DNA of 64,000 bases from Shinisaurus crocodilurus (GCA_021292165.1 CM037880.1:139874564-139938563), one strand, 5' to 3'; shown: positions 21,406 to 33,246, numbered from the stretch's first letter. The notes: a model not told the origin generated them from the letters alone. A program made the numbers and translations.

Positions 21406-21571
21406 CTTTAATATATCCCACAAATATTTCCTCAGTTTACATCTGCTTGCTTCATGCCATCCTTCATAAAATGTTCCATTTTCTCATTTGAGGGAGCACC
21501 CAGCATATTCATTGCCTGAATAAAAATGGAGGAGATAAAAATAAGATACTCTCTAGTCTCTACCTCTAAGT
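20343..21571. other. Non-coding stretch with (GT)n(GA)n microsatellite
   Basis: No gene or element is recognised. A GT array followed by GA units lies at 21369-21404. The 133-codon frame at 20691-21092 (minus) has no known motif. Confidence 0.45.
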
Positions 21572-21698
21572 CAGGGGTGGACAACTTGTGGCCCTCCAGA
21601 TGTTTTGGCCCATTAGTCCTCACCACTGGTTTTAATAGTTAGGGCTGATGGGAGTTGCGGGCCCAAACATGTGGAGGGCCACAAGTTGCCTGGCCCTG
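21572..21698. mobile_element. Palindromic hAT-type MITE
   Basis: The left end CAGGGGTGGACAACTTGTGG pairs with the right end CCACAAGTTGCCTGGCCCTG. The arms continue inward through CCCTCCAGATGTTTTGG and its inverse CCAAACATGTGGAGGG. Flanks share CTAAG, so an 8-bp duplication may have decayed. Confidence 0.75.
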
Positions 21699-21898
21699 CC
21701 TAAGCAAATCTTGTTTTAAATGGATTGGGCCTCTCCATGATAAAAAATGTATTTGCTTTTGCTATTGCTCCTTTGCTATGCCCAAGGCATTTGCTTAGCT
21801 AGCCTAGCCCTTAAAAGCTTGTGTCAGATTCTGACATGGGTGGCATGAAATTTCAGCCAAGCATCTGCCTTGGAAAGCTGTCAGCCTCTATCCCTGTC

Positions 21899-22217
21899 CA
21901 GGCATTCTCTTACAGGGCACAGCAAACATGCAAGGAGAGGGGGCACTCTAGTTCTGCCCCCCTCTCTTATTGCATCCATTGTGGAGGGCGACTGTCTGAA
22001 GAAGACAGTCTCCTCCTCTATCTGTGGAGGCTCTCCATGCGAGCCAGAACGTTGCAAATTCTGGCTCACATGGAGCCTCCACAGATAGAGGATGCTCTCT
22101 TCTTCAGAGAGCCGCCCTTCATGGGTAGAGGGTGACAGATGCAGTGAAGGAGAGGGGTGGGGCTGCTGTGTGCTCCCACTTACTGTGAGGTTACCCTACT
22201 CAGGTCCAGAATGCCTG
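21899..22217. repeat. Long imperfect palindrome (foldback), about 150-bp arms
   Basis: The arms 21899-22049 and 22059-22217 can pair along most of their length around the spacer CGTTGCAAA. Well-matched blocks include CTATCTGTGGAGGCT with its inverse AGCCTCCACAGATAG, and the outermost CAGGCATTCT with AGAATGCCTG. It looks like a foldback or palindromic MITE. No target duplication is evident at these limits. The ORFs crossing it are by-products of the palindrome. Confidence 0.75.
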
Positions 22218-23246
22218 AATGGGGCTTCTGTTTTGAAAGCGCCGGTTTGTCCATTGCCCCATCCAGAAACCCATTTTGGGGGGTCATTTCCACTGTGTTC
22301 TTGCTTTCCAGTCAGCACACTACCCCTGCTGCAGTTGTTACGGAGAACAGGAGGACAATCCTGGAGACAGGGAGATAAGATCCTTCCTGAAGCAGCTACT
22401 GTACCTGTCACATCTGAATTTCATTAGTGTTGACAGAAAAATGTGATGATTCTTAATTGAAGATTCACACCTGTGGTACGACAGCAGCTGTTGCTTTTTA
22501 GGGGTACCTTCAGGCCTCTTCCCAACTCTCTGCTGTTCAGAGTATCTGCATTTATTGAAATCAGCAAGTTGGATTTATTTTTTTTTAAAAAATAAGGAAT
22601 TTAAACAGAATGTGAGTTTTCAAGATGCATAATATCAAGTTTTCTTTTCCATTTATTGTGTGAACCTCTGCTTCTAAACCTTCAACAAGGTAGCTAAAGC
22701 AGAAGAAGGAGGTTTTAGGGTGCTTTACACAAGGCCACCATTTCCCCACACATTCCCTCTAATATTATCTTCACAGCACAGAACTGACTTACCCATTTTA
22801 CAGTTTTCACAGTTGGTTCATCAGCAACTACGGGGTTGTAGAATTGGAATCCTGGACACCATTTGACATAAGTGGCCAGACTTATCTGTTCTCATCCTTT
22901 TCATTCCCCACAACCACTGAATGGCCCTTGCAACTGTGAGAATTAGAAAAAAACATTCCCCCACAGAATCCAGGGTAGAATAACTGAATTTCCGGTTGTT
23001 TCGAATGCACCATCCAAAACATGGGAGTATGCACTTTAGAAAGGACCTTACTGCTCTCGTCTGTTACCCCACTGCGATGCTGCTGAACCCAGATTTGCAG
23101 GCAATTTAAATGATGTAACTAAACAAAAAGAAGCGAACACTAGCTACCTATCATCTCATGCACTGTCATGTTTCATTTGTAGTATTTCTTTGTGCAACTG
23201 ACCTGGTGGAGGAAACACAAACTTCTGTTATCTTGGAGATTACTGT
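22218..23246. other. Non-coding stretch, no gene seen
   Basis: Unremarkable sequence with no recognised repeat or protein similarity. Confidence 0.4.
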
Positions 23247-23490
23247 ATTTATTTATTTATTTATTATATTTATACCCCGCCTTTTTTCCTGCAAGGAACC
23301 CAAGGCGGCTTACATAATCCTCCTCCTCTTCCTCCTCTCCATGTTATCCTCACAACAACCCTGTGAGGTAGGTTAGGCTGGGAGTCAGTGACTGGCCCAA
23401 AGTCATCCAGTGAGTTTCATGGCTGAGTGGGGACTAGAACCCGGATCTCCCGAGTCCCAGTCCAACACTCTTAACCCCTACGCCACACTG
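23247..23490 (-). repeat. CORE-SINE (MIR-like) with L2-type 3' end
   Basis: On the plus strand it reads from the tail (TTTATTTATTATATTTATAC, CCCGCCTTTTTTCCTGCAAG) through the CORE region (GTCAGTGACTGGCCCAAAGT) to the tRNA-like head (TAACCCCTACGCCACACTG). ACTGTATT occurs at both edges (23242-23249 and 23487-23494) and may be the target duplication. Confidence 0.88.
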
Positions 23491-23503
23491 TATTGTGGGC
23501 AAG

Positions 23504-24115
23504 GGCTGGGGAACTTTTTTTTAATGTTGCAAGCTGCATTCTCTCAGGGGAAATCTCTCAGGGGCCACATAACAGGGGTGGGTGGGGCCTTAATTGACAA
23601 TGGACGGGACTGAAACCAAACATGGGTGGGACCAGAGCTGGCTATGGGCCGTCGTCCATTTTCTTTTTGTGAACCCCTTTCTCTCTCCCCTTCTCTTTCT
23701 CCTCCCCTTTTCTTTCTCCTCTCTCCTCTTTGTCCCCTTCTCTCTCTCCCTTTACCCTTCCCTTACTGCCAACTCCCCCTCCCACTTGAAGCAATTAGAT
23801 TTAGAAAAGGGTTCGATTTGTGTGAATGGGGGGTGGTTTTTGGGGTGGTGGCAGCATGTGAAGGGGGGTTAACTGTTCTCTCTCCTGCTGCTACCTCCAA
23901 AATCTCTCCCTGTGCAGCAATTAGGTTTACAAAAATAGCTTCCCAGTAATGTGAAAGGGAGGGGGTTGTTGTTTTGTTATGTAAGCCTGATTGTTGTGCA
24001 GGGGATGCAGAGTTGAGGAGGGGAAGCTGTGGGTTGAATCCAAAGGTGCTGTGGGCCACGGGTGGCCTGCCATAGTTAGTGTGGCCTGAGGGCTGGAAGT
24101 GGATTTTGCTGCACA
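23504..24115. repeat. Possible hAT-like repeat, ends uncertain
   Basis: The left end AGGGCTGGGGAACTTTTTTT and motifs such as GGGGCCACATAACAGGGGTG and GTGGGCCACGGGTGGCCTGC resemble dispersed hAT-type MITEs of reptiles. I cannot define the right end or a target duplication. Confidence 0.4.
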
Positions 24116-24406
24116 AGTGGTCAGACTACATAAAGTTGATGGCATCTAATGATAAGGGCTTCACAGTCATAGGGTGCATATATTCTCAAGCATAGTGTTG
24201 CATACAAATGTATATTTACATGTTACCTATACAATCCAAGAGAGAGCTTTAGCATTGGTGTATTTTCTTACCATTTCAAAATACTTTTCTTTTCCGTTGA
24301 AACTATAGGCAAATGTTCCACCTAAATCTTGATGTAGATATATTATGTTGTAGGGCAACCAAGGGCAAGATAGAATTGCTTTGGCAACTAAATCCATGAT
24401 CTAAAA

Positions 24407-25042
24407 CACAGATGGGCAACCTGCAGCCATTGGGCTGCATGCAGCACTTGGCTGACTTAATTGTGGCCTGCAGGTCCTGTCCCTGTTCCCCAGCTGATTT
24501 CTGTGCCTGCCTGCTGCCCACCTGATCATTATTTATTATTATTTATTTATTATATTTATATCCCACCTTTTTTCCTCCTGCAAGGAACCCAAGGCGGCTT
24601 ACACGATCCTCCTCCTCTCTGTTTTATTATCCTCACAACAACCCTGTGAGGTAGGTTAGGGTGAGAGTCAGTGATTGCCCCAAAGTCACCCAGTGAGCTT
24701 CATGGCCAAGTGGGGACTAGAACCCGGATCTCCCGAGTCCCAGTCCAACACTCTAACCACTATGCCACACTGGCTCTCAGTTAGCACTGGAGGCTGTTCT
24801 CAATCAGTGTCTCAGCTGTTCCCAGTGCTAATCAGCTGGACAGTGGGGTGGGTGGGTGGTGGGATCACTGAAATCCCCTCTCAGCTGCTCAGTACTAATC
24901 AGCTAGAGGAAGAGCAGTGTGTGTGTTGGGAGAAGGGAGCCCAGACTTCAGCCACCACCAGCTCCAGTCCTGCCGTGCCCATTACCAGCATGCAACCTCC
25001 ACCACATGTGGTCCTCAGGGACGAAAAGGTTACCTGCCCCTG
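24407..25042. mobile_element. hAT-type MITE interrupted by a CORE-SINE
   Basis: The left end CACAGATGGGCAACCTGCAG is matched by the right end AAAGGTTACCTGCCCCTG. Flanking octamers ATCTAAAA (24399-24406) and ATCTAGAA (25043-25050) agree at 7 of 8 positions. A CORE-SINE occupies 24529-24774. A fragment of the same family without the SINE lies at 26494-26634, sharing CCCCAGCTGATT and CAGCTGTTCCCAG. Confidence 0.8.
24529..24774 (-). repeat. CORE-SINE (MIR-like) inside a MITE
   Basis: It has the same structure as the copies at 19643 and 23247: L2-like 3' end on the left, CORE region (CAACCCTGTGAGGTAGGTTA) and tRNA-like head ending ACTATGCCACACTGGC. Confidence 0.88.
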
Positions 25043-25972
25043 ATCTAGAACATTATTGTGTTACTTGATTGTATTGATATAGAAATATACTTGCAGTTAT
25101 GCAATATAGTTACGCTATCCCTGTGGCTATGACTGTTCACCATCCTGACTAAAGTCTGGAACGGCCCCATCGGTCATGGGGCTGCTATACAATATGTGTA
25201 TGATTTTTACCGTGATAACCTGTCTCTAAACTAATTTGTTTGGAAGTAACTTTCACAGCTCATTATGGGATGTTCCTAATTGTAAATGTGTTTAGGAAAG
25301 GGGTGAAAGTATGATGAATTTCAGGATTAACAACAACAAATTGTGTGACGCCCTAAAGACTAATACATTATATTATGGCATTCACCTCTGGAAATAATTT
25401 CAGAATGTCATTTCAGCAGTAGCTATTATATTGATTTTGCTTGGAAATAAACAGAGCTTCTAGAGAAGAACATGTACATGTGTAACTTCTCATATATTCA
25501 CCATGGTTTTTTAATTGTAGCGTTTTTCCATGGTTGGGCAGGATATTCGAATATTTATTTTCTGTTGGTATAATTTATAGTGGGACTTTTATGTTTAAAA
25601 GGCATGCTATTTTGGTAAAGAATGCTATGTTTCGTTTAGAGAAGATGAATATACTTTGTTGACGTTTAGCTAAATTAGGACCTTGCTGATACATGGTGAA
25701 CTTCTGATCCCAGGAAGTCTGCACAGTAAGCACCTGGATTAGAAATGTTGGGTCAGTTGACAGAGCTCCAGTACAGATACGGGGTGGTTGTGACATTTCT
25801 GCTCTACCAAGGAGTATCTGTGGTACGAAAAGTTTGCCTCAAACCTTTATTTATGCCTGAACAAATTAAAAAGGTGAAAAACAGGTCAGTTCATATCTGA
25901 GATAAAAATGCTTTTGTCTTGCTGCGTATGGAAGATTCCTCTTTGGAGGGTGACCTAGAACCCTCAGACTGT
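25043..25972. other. AT-rich non-coding stretch, no gene seen
   Basis: No recognised element or protein similarity. Confidence 0.4.
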
Positions 25973-26394
25973 GGGCCGGTTCATACGAGCCAGGCGACAA
26001 GCGGGGGAGGCACCACGGGGCCGTCTGTGGGCACACGTGGACAGACTGTGGTGGAGCCGGCAGTCCCCGCACTGCAGTGCGGCCCTCCCGGCCCTAGGGA
26101 GCAGCAGCTCAGGATGCCCAGCGGGGCCATTTGCCCCTACAGGCCGGAGTGGCCGCAGCTCCAGCCTCTCTGGGCTGCCGCCTCTGTGCGGCCCTGGGGG
26201 ATGGCCGCCCGCTGTTCGCACAGCAGGGTGACCACACACGGTAGGGGCTTACCCCTCTACTGCCCATGGTGACTTTCCATGCGCCCCGTGCGCGGCCGTC
26301 CCACAGGGGCACCCCCAGCTGGCATTCGCACGACACAGGAACCGTGGGGGGCTTCTGCTCCCCTGCGGTTTCCGTGTCATGTGAACCGGCCCTG
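25973..26394. mobile_element. GC-rich MITE with GGGCCGGTTCA inverted ends
   Basis: The left end GGGCCGGTTCATACGAGCC pairs with the right end TGTCATGTGAACCGGCCC. The interior is GC- and CpG-rich. No target duplication was found. The several overlapping frames of 80-140 codons here come from GC richness and are not treated as genes. Confidence 0.65.
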
Positions 26395-26493
26395 AATATT
26401 CCAGAGGAGCTGCCTGTGTTGAAGAACTTGAGGCAGATTAGGGGGATCCTGGACCCTTGGGGGAGACAGCCATCAGCCCTTCCCCTCCCGCCC

Positions 26494-26634
26494 GTGTTCC
26501 CCAGCTGATTCCTGTGCCTGCCTGCTGCCAACCTGATTAGTACTGGAACCAGCTCTCAATCAGCATCTCAGCTGTTCCCAGCGCTAATCAGCTGGGCAGT
26601 GCGATCACTGAAATCCCCTCTCTGCTGCTCATCT
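26494..26634. repeat. Fragment of the MITE family at 24407-25042
   Basis: It shares TTCCCCAGCTGATT, GTGCCTGCCTGCTGCC, TCTCAATCAGCATCTCAGC and GATCACTGAAATCCCCTCTC with the larger element, in the same order and without the SINE. It shows the pre-insertion state of that element. Confidence 0.75.
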
Positions 26635-27192
26635 GAGAAGATAAAAGGAAAAAGAGTTAAATAATATAATAATTATTAACCTAGGAGTATGAACATATTA
26701 AAGTCAAGTAGAAGATCAAGAGGGAAATGCATGGTTATGTGAGTTTAAAAGTCACTGTGAATATTGATGTCCACTAAGCACTTTGGCACATTTTTGCCAT
26801 TTCTCAGATTCACTGATTACTATGCTTTGAAAAACTCACCTCTTTAATCCAGGGTATATTTAGGTGCATACACCCATATTCCCAGCTGTGTGCAATGTAG
26901 CTCAGATACCATAGCAGCAATACTTATTAAATATGTATTAAAGAGAAGTTAATCTACAATAAGGGGGGGGGGTATGGCGGACAAGCTTAAAGGCTGCATG
27001 TTATCTCCCTCCAGTTCGAGCATCGTAGACATCCTCACAACCTGATCCCCAGCCCTTTCCCAGGCCAATGCTTTTTGGCAGAGTTAAGGTTTAGATTTAA
27101 GTCAGAGAAACAGACTGATCTACACTCTAATAGTTTTAGCAGTTTCCTAAGTCCACATGGTTTGTTTATTAAGTCATAGCTTTGATGTGTGA

Positions 27193-27238
<46 letters not shown>

Positions 27239-27957
27239 CTGGATTGCATGTTCTGAGCACATGTCAGCTTAGCCTCAGGAATTTCAAAGCTCAGAACAAT
27301 GAGACTAGTGTAAAACCATTATAGTACATCATTTGCCAGCTAGTACTGCCATAAAATGGTTCTGTCATTGTAAAATTTCATTTAATGTCTCATTTCATGA
27401 AAAAAAAATTCCAACCTTGTGTGGTTCAGTGTTACAGTGCTAAAGCAGCACTGACAGCTGTGAAATCCTCCTGAAGGTAACACTGGTATGCATCCTACCT
27501 CTTCTCCTTTGGGTGATGAAACTAAAGAGGACTGATCTTTCAGACTCAGGCTTGTTAAAACAGATGATTTTGCAGTGACCTCCAAAAATTCTTTTATTTA
27601 AATGACACATATTTTCCACAAATATTTCTGCTAGAACTATGGCTAACAATGGGGTATTCGTGTTATATAGATCTACAGCAGTGCTGTGTCATCTTTGCGT
27701 CAAACATCAGTAAAAGCCAATTTGCGATGTCTAAAAAGAATTACAACACAGTGCTTGGGAATTCAGGCATACAAAGCAGGGACAGACAGTTTCTCAAAAC
27801 AGCTGGGATTTAATTTCAAATAATGAACATAAAGGGGGAAAACAGTAATTTAGATGGGTTGAATTTTGGTGTTTTGAAGAATGACCTCAGCTTAAAATAT
27901 TGACCTCTGCAATTTATTGGGTAATGTATTATCACAGTATGTTGAATATAAGACAGA
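26635..27957. other. AT-rich non-coding stretch with (CA)n microsatellite
   Basis: A CA array of about 20 units lies at 27194-27234. No element or gene is recognised. Confidence 0.45.
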
Positions 27958-28245
27958 GGCTGTATTTGGATGTCAGGCTAAACCATGGTTTAACATTATG
28001 AGAATAAGCCTCAGTAAGCCTTGGGCTTACAGGCTTCTCACCCCACTCTTTCTGGCATGGCTGTGAGGAGACTGGGAGCTCCTTCTTAACGGCAGTTTAG
28101 CATGTCATCTGAACCCTAAATAGTGGTTAATCTTAACTATGGTTAGTTGAAGCAAGCCAGGTTTATAAACTGTGGTTTGAAGTTGGCTTATTTTCACTAA
28201 CCATAGTTAAGATAAACCACAATGCCCAGCTGTCTTACTATTCTT
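27958..28245. repeat. Possible MITE with GGTTTA-rich inverted sequence
   Basis: The segment contains GGCTAAACCATGGTTTAACA, TTTAGCATGTCATCTGAACC and repeated inverted forms of AACCATAGTTAAGATAAACC. It resembles palindromic MITEs with a GACATCTGAACCC end. The limits are approximate. Confidence 0.5.
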
Positions 28246-29222
28246 TTGCCTAATTTTAGCCGCCTCCTAAACAGCTAGCCATAAGCAACACTCAGTTTAA
28301 AAAATGATTACAAAAGGATTTGTTTTTATTAAACGAACATGAAATTGTGAGAGAACACAGGTGTTTTAAGTCAGAGGTAAAGTGCATTCCTTTTTTACTG
28401 CTCAGATTGGTGATGGGTGTTTATATGGGTGAAGCTTAAATCGGCTTTTCCTTAAATCCATCTGTAATATTGGCAAGAACATACATTCTATTTCCCATTA
28501 GCAACATTAAAACATGGCACATATAGGTTGAGAGAGGCTCAGATGTGCTTTTTAGGCTGCAGTCATAAATGCACTTACTTGTGAGTAAGTCCCATTGAAC
28601 TCAGTGGGGCTTACTTCTGAGTAGAGATATATAGGACACTGTTAGTGTTTCATGTAAAATTTGTCGAAGAGCTAGATGGCAAAAGCAGTCACCTCGATAC
28701 AGATTTCCACAAACAAAGCAGTAAGTTTTACCATCTTACATTTAAAGACGCACTTCCAACCATCTGTGACTTTCCTAAAACAAAACTCCTGAACATCTGG
28801 AATGGTTTATACTGGGGGGTTTTGTGTGTGGTTAAATTAAAGAGAGAATAGGGTGTATAATAGTGTGAGAAGAATCATGCATGAATGAAGATGACAAAGA
28901 GCTGATTCAAACATACAGAATGGGACAAGTACATTCCTCCCGGCATTGTACCATTTCAGACAGCAGGTGAGGGGGTCACCTGTTTGACATTGCCTACAAA
29001 TCAAAATAGTCCTGCATGTGGAAAGCTTGTACACCAGTGAAAGAGGTTTTTAGCTTTCCCTCCTCCTTGATGAATTAGCTATCCAAGCATAGTGAATTTA
29101 TTTTTGTGCATGGGAGCTTGCAATATTCTGCTCTAATTTAGGAAGATGCAACATGTGCTTCTTCAGCATGTTTGATCTGGCTCTTAGTTGATGTTAAAAC
29201 GGTGTTGTGCAGTTGTTATCAG
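28246..29222. other. Non-coding stretch with one short dispersed repeat
   Basis: Bases 28553-28640 hold a copy of the short family seen at 1311 (TTAGGCTGCAGTCATAAATG, then GGGGCTTACTTCTGAGTA). Otherwise nothing is recognised. Confidence 0.45.
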
Positions 29223-29541
29223 TGGGCAGTATCCATCGGGGCATTATGCCCCCACCAATTCTGTTGTGCCCCCACTGATTTGGTTCCCACTGTGAGACCC
29301 ACTGCTTGCGCAATGGAGATTTAGCACTTCTGCGAGCATCCGGAAAGGTGTGGAAATGCTCAGAACAGCTCGCAAGAGGGAGGTCCGCTGACCTGTCCCA
29401 ATCCAGAAATGATTGTTTCTGCTCATTTTGGGACTCCCTATAGGAAGTGATAAATCTCTGTTGTGCAAGTGGAAGTCCCACTTCCACAATGGAATCAGCG
29501 GGAGGGGCTACTTGCACAATGGCCCCGTTGGAAACTGCCCA
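29223..29541. mobile_element. MITE with TGGGCAGT inverted ends
   Basis: The left end TGGGCAGTATCCATCGGGGC pairs with the right end GCCCCGTTGGAAACTGCCCA. The interior has GGAAGTCCCACTTCCACAAT and GCACAATGG motifs. It may be related to the element at 44683-44902. No target duplication was found. Confidence 0.7.
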
Positions 29542-29564
29542 ATGTTAGGAAAAATATAAGTCTA

Positions 29565-29928
29565 AAGGCCTAACTACACGTGAAGCTGATGACATGCTTA
29601 GCAGGTAATTCATTGTTTTACTTAAAATGAAATACCAGGTGTGGGGGAGCATTAGTCATTGGCACTGCAGCGGGGGGGGGGGCGGAGGTTTTAAGCCCTG
29701 AGCCACAATCCTCCCTGAGCCACAATCTCAATAAAAAATGGACCCCTGTGTGTCAGTTAGCCTTTCCCAATTTGCTAACTGCTGCACGGGGTGGAGTGGG
29801 CTGGGCTGGGGAAAGAAGGCAGTCCATGTGCTGAGGTGCTGATGACTGTCGCCCCCTTCCATGCTTTTTGGGGGAAAAAATTACAGGATTGCTAATCATG
29901 TTGTCAGTGTCATGTGTAGTTAGGGCCT
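29565..29928. mobile_element. MITE with GGCC(C)TAACTACAC inverted ends
   Basis: The left end AAAGGCCTAACTACACGTGA pairs with the right end TCATGTGTAGTTAGGGCCT. Further inside, GATGACATGCTTAGCA faces GCTAATCATGTTGTCA. The superfamily is unclear because no convincing target duplication is visible. Confidence 0.7.
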
Positions 29929-30625
29929 AATAATGTACATATCACTGCATTTCTGCAGGTTTCGGTAAGCACAAATGAAATGAGATCTGTTATCCAATAC
30001 GCAAGAAAGACAGAATAATTCATAATTTTTCAGCATTTTCCCCTCTATGTCAACAAATGACTGTGAGCATTGGGGGGGGGACCCCCTTAAACATTAAAAG
30101 AATGCATGAGGGGCCATGGGGTTACATAGGCTAGCCCCTGCCCCCTGCTTGGCCAGCATGAGAAGTGGCCCTGCACATGAACTGTGGATAGAGCTCCTTC
30201 ACAATGGGGGCATCTTGATTGGCCCAGGAGGAGGTCTATGCATGTATGTGTAGAGCCCCTTCTCATGGTCATTGAATGTGCAGCTGGTGGGGTATTAGAT
30301 GCTGGGCATGACCCCAGTTTTCCTTTCCAACACATGAGGGGTGTTTGTTCTACCTTGATATCTCCCCTATGCCTGGAGCACCCATCCGTAATACCTATGT
30401 GGCATCACCTCTTGTCTTTCCAATCACTCCCCAGACCCTCCTCAGGCAGTGCACAGCGGAGATCAGGGAAGCCTCTGACAGCTGCCCCCAAGTGCCATCA
30501 GCGTTGGGGGCAGCTGTCGGTGGCGCTTGCCTAGCAGCTGCTTGGCAAGGACGGCAAGGGTTTCTTGCTGCTCTTGCCAAGCGGCTTGCTTGCAGTAGGA
30601 CTTGACCCATAATGGGTCATGTTGT
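29929..30625. other. Non-coding stretch, no gene seen
   Basis: GC content rises after about 30080. Overlapping frames of 80-116 codons on both strands carry no known motif. Parts may belong to an unrecognised repeat. Confidence 0.35.
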
Positions 30626-30792
30626 CCGGGTTCGCATGACACAACAACCCATCGTGGGTCAAACAGGCCCTACTACAAGTCATGGCTTTTCAAGAGTGGC
30701 TTATATGCCAAAAAACAAGGCACCTTGACAAACCCAGCCTGGGTTCGCATGACATGACAACCCATGGCGGTGGGTTGTTGTGTTCTGCGAAT
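30626..30792. repeat. Possible MITE with GGGTTCGCATGACA motifs
   Basis: GGGTTCGCATGACACAACAA and GGGTTCGCATGACATGACAA are direct repeats, and TTGTTGTGTTCTGCGAATCC inverts them. Similar inverted sequence (TCGTGTCGTCCGAACCC) ends the segment at 61215-61325. Confidence 0.5.
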
Positions 30793-31074
30793 CCAGTCAC
30801 AGAGAGCTGAGTTTGGGCTCTGTGAGAATCTCAGGGTGCTGGCTGTATCCCTAGAGATCTGATGTAGGAGCAGGGGACTTTGGCTGTCTCTTGAGGCGTT
30901 TAAACTGTGTCTTCATCTATGCTTGACCAGTACACTTGTATATAAATGCAAATATTACAGAACACCAATAAACCTCCAGTGCCGTCCTTCCCAAGGAAAC
31001 CAAACCGAGGTATGCTCTGCACCCCTGGAACTTTTTGCTGCTTGGATGTAACAATAACAACAACATATTTTTGC

Positions 31075-31754
31075 CAGAGATGGGGACTCGGACTCCAGGA
31101 CTTGACTCGTGAGTCGGATTGAGTCTCCCCTCTGACTCGAGCCGGACTCGAGTTCCAATATTTTTAATGGGACTCGAAACTCGACTCGGGACTCGAGACC
31201 AAGGACTCGTGTTCCAAAATCGTGTTCCTCAAATGCAACATGGATAGGTTTTAGGAAGTACAGCAAGTTTATTTTTTAAAATCATTTTCCTAAAATGCAA
31301 CCTTTCAGACATTTTGGGTTTGGCTGCCTCTGCCTGCCTGTTTGGGGTTCCCTGCCTCCTCTGCCTGCCTGGTCTCTTCTTAACCAGTTCCACAGTTTGA
31401 ATGGACCAAGACAAAGGCCTCTGCCTGCCTGTTTTGGGGTTCCCTGCCTCCTCTGCCTGTCTGGTTATTTTGGGTTTGTCTGCCTGGTCTGTTTTTGCCA
31501 AAATCAGTTGCAGAGTTTTGAAATAAAAAGGCACACTTGTGCCTAGAATTTATTTAAGCCACACATCTGAAATAGCCTTATTTTGTTGGGGGGAAAACCC
31601 CATTGATTTTAATAGGGACTCGTGGAGTCAGCTTTGGGAGTGACTTGTGACTCATGAGTCACCATTCTGGACCAAGGACTCCGACTTGAGACTTGGGTCC
31701 AAAGACTCGTGACTCGACTTGTGACTCGAAACCAAGGACTCTTCAACATCCCTG
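31075..31754. mobile_element. hAT-type non-autonomous element with dense ACTCG subterminal motifs
   Basis: The 680-bp element begins CAGAGATGGGGACTCGG and ends TCTTCAACATCCCTG, and is flanked by the exact 8-bp duplication ATTTTTGC (31067-31074 and 31755-31762). Both subterminal regions are packed with ACTCG and its inverse CGAGT, about a dozen on the left by 31210 and a second cluster from 31615. The middle holds a duplicated pyrimidine-rich block (31325-31374 and 31417-31468). No transposase frame is present; the 101-codon frame at 31229-31534 reflects the tandem block. Confidence 0.88.
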
Positions 31755-31762
31755 ATTTTTGC

Positions 31763-33246
31763 CTTCAGAGAACTGAAATGGCTCAAGAGAAAATTGACAC
31801 ATTGTTTTGGATTTACTTCTGAGTGTCAAGCACCAGGAATATAGAAGTGGGGGGAAATTGCCATTCCTGTTTGACATTTACAGGATGTGAATTTTGAAAC
31901 ATCTCTTGGGAGCACAACACAACTAATGTAGGAAACGTTTCATATATTGCTCTCGTACCACAGTAGCCACAGAATGTAAAGTGAATGAAAGATGATAGTT
32001 TCTAAGCACCTACACAAACCCCTTTGGAAGCCTCATGATGCAATCTTCTCATTACATTTGCACAGAAATGGATATGCCTCTCTCTCTAAATCAAAATCTG
32101 ATATTATTTTAAAAAAAAATCATACCACTTTTTAAAAATCAGGATTTTAGAAGTCTTTTAATATTTTTTGCAACTAAGTGTTAAATCCAATAACTTTTTT
32201 TTTAAATCCCTATGCTCTGATGTTAATTAATGTTATCAAGGCATAGCAGGATTATGCTGCCTCCTTTTTATCTCTGCATGACGAGTAGCTTCAAATATCC
32301 TCCCTTCTCCCTTTAACAGTTGGATGTCATTTGAAAATGAAGCAACAGCAGCAGCTATTCTCAGTAGAACTGATGCAGCCCTCCCTCTGGGGGCTGATGT
32401 AAAATGAAATATGTGCTCTGCGTTTTTAGGCATAGATTTTATGTAATCATAAATTTTTCCACATGAATTGAAAGGCTGCAAATTAGCTGGGAGAGCAGAT
32501 TCCTGGATGTGTAATCAGGTAGCGAATGGAGTTAAAGAGTCAGGAAGGCCTTTGATCTTCCTCCTCCTCCTCCTCCTCCTCCTCCTCCTCTTCTTCTTCT
32601 TCTTCTTCTTCTTCTTCTTTTTTTTAAATTTTGATAGCATTATGACATTTCCCCTTGCTTCCTAAAATTAAGGTTTTGTGTCTATAAGTAAAACCATTAA
32701 GCAAAAATTGAATAAATTAATAGTTTATTAATAGTTACATAGAAAAAAATAAGTTTAATATAAAATAAAGAAAAGGGTTGTGCCAAGCACATCTCTTTGC
32801 TGGCTTGCCCTGGTTTTCTTGTGGATCACATTACTCTGCATATAATTCAAGAAATTTTCCCCATATTAATTGGAAAATATGTCTCTTAAAGGTATGGATG
32901 GAGGTACAGAGACTAATAGATTCTTTCTGACAGAAGAAGTAAGTTTTGGGGCACCTACAATACTTTATCCTTTGAAAGAAGGCTTCAACACCAAAAGGAT
33001 GTTTTCAGGGGTGCAGCTATGTACTTTTAGACTCTGTTTAGATGGCCATGTGTATTACTTCAGTTGTGAAGCACACAGGTAACATTTCTCACTCACCCCC
33101 TCTGCCATTCCATGCTTTACAACTGCTTCTAGCATTCTAGCATTCCAGGTATGCTAGAGCAAAGCAAACAGTTTGCTAACCCTGATTTAAAAAACAAAAC
33201 AAAAGCATTCTGAGCATGTGCAGTTCGCCTTTTAAGCTCACTTAGT
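31763..33246. other. Non-coding stretch with (CCT)n(CTT)n repeat
   Basis: A CCT array turns into a CTT array and poly-T at 32557-32626. The part 32230-32520 is repeat-free and looks like possible conserved non-coding DNA, on appearance only. No gene is seen. Confidence 0.4.

Noticed and set aside
27194..27234. (CA)n tract as a regulatory Z-DNA site
   Set aside because: A plain dinucleotide microsatellite with no neighbouring gene or promoter to support a role.
31229..31534. 101-codon frame inside the ACTCG element as a transposase
   Set aside because: It reads through the duplicated pyrimidine-rich block and has no transposase motif.
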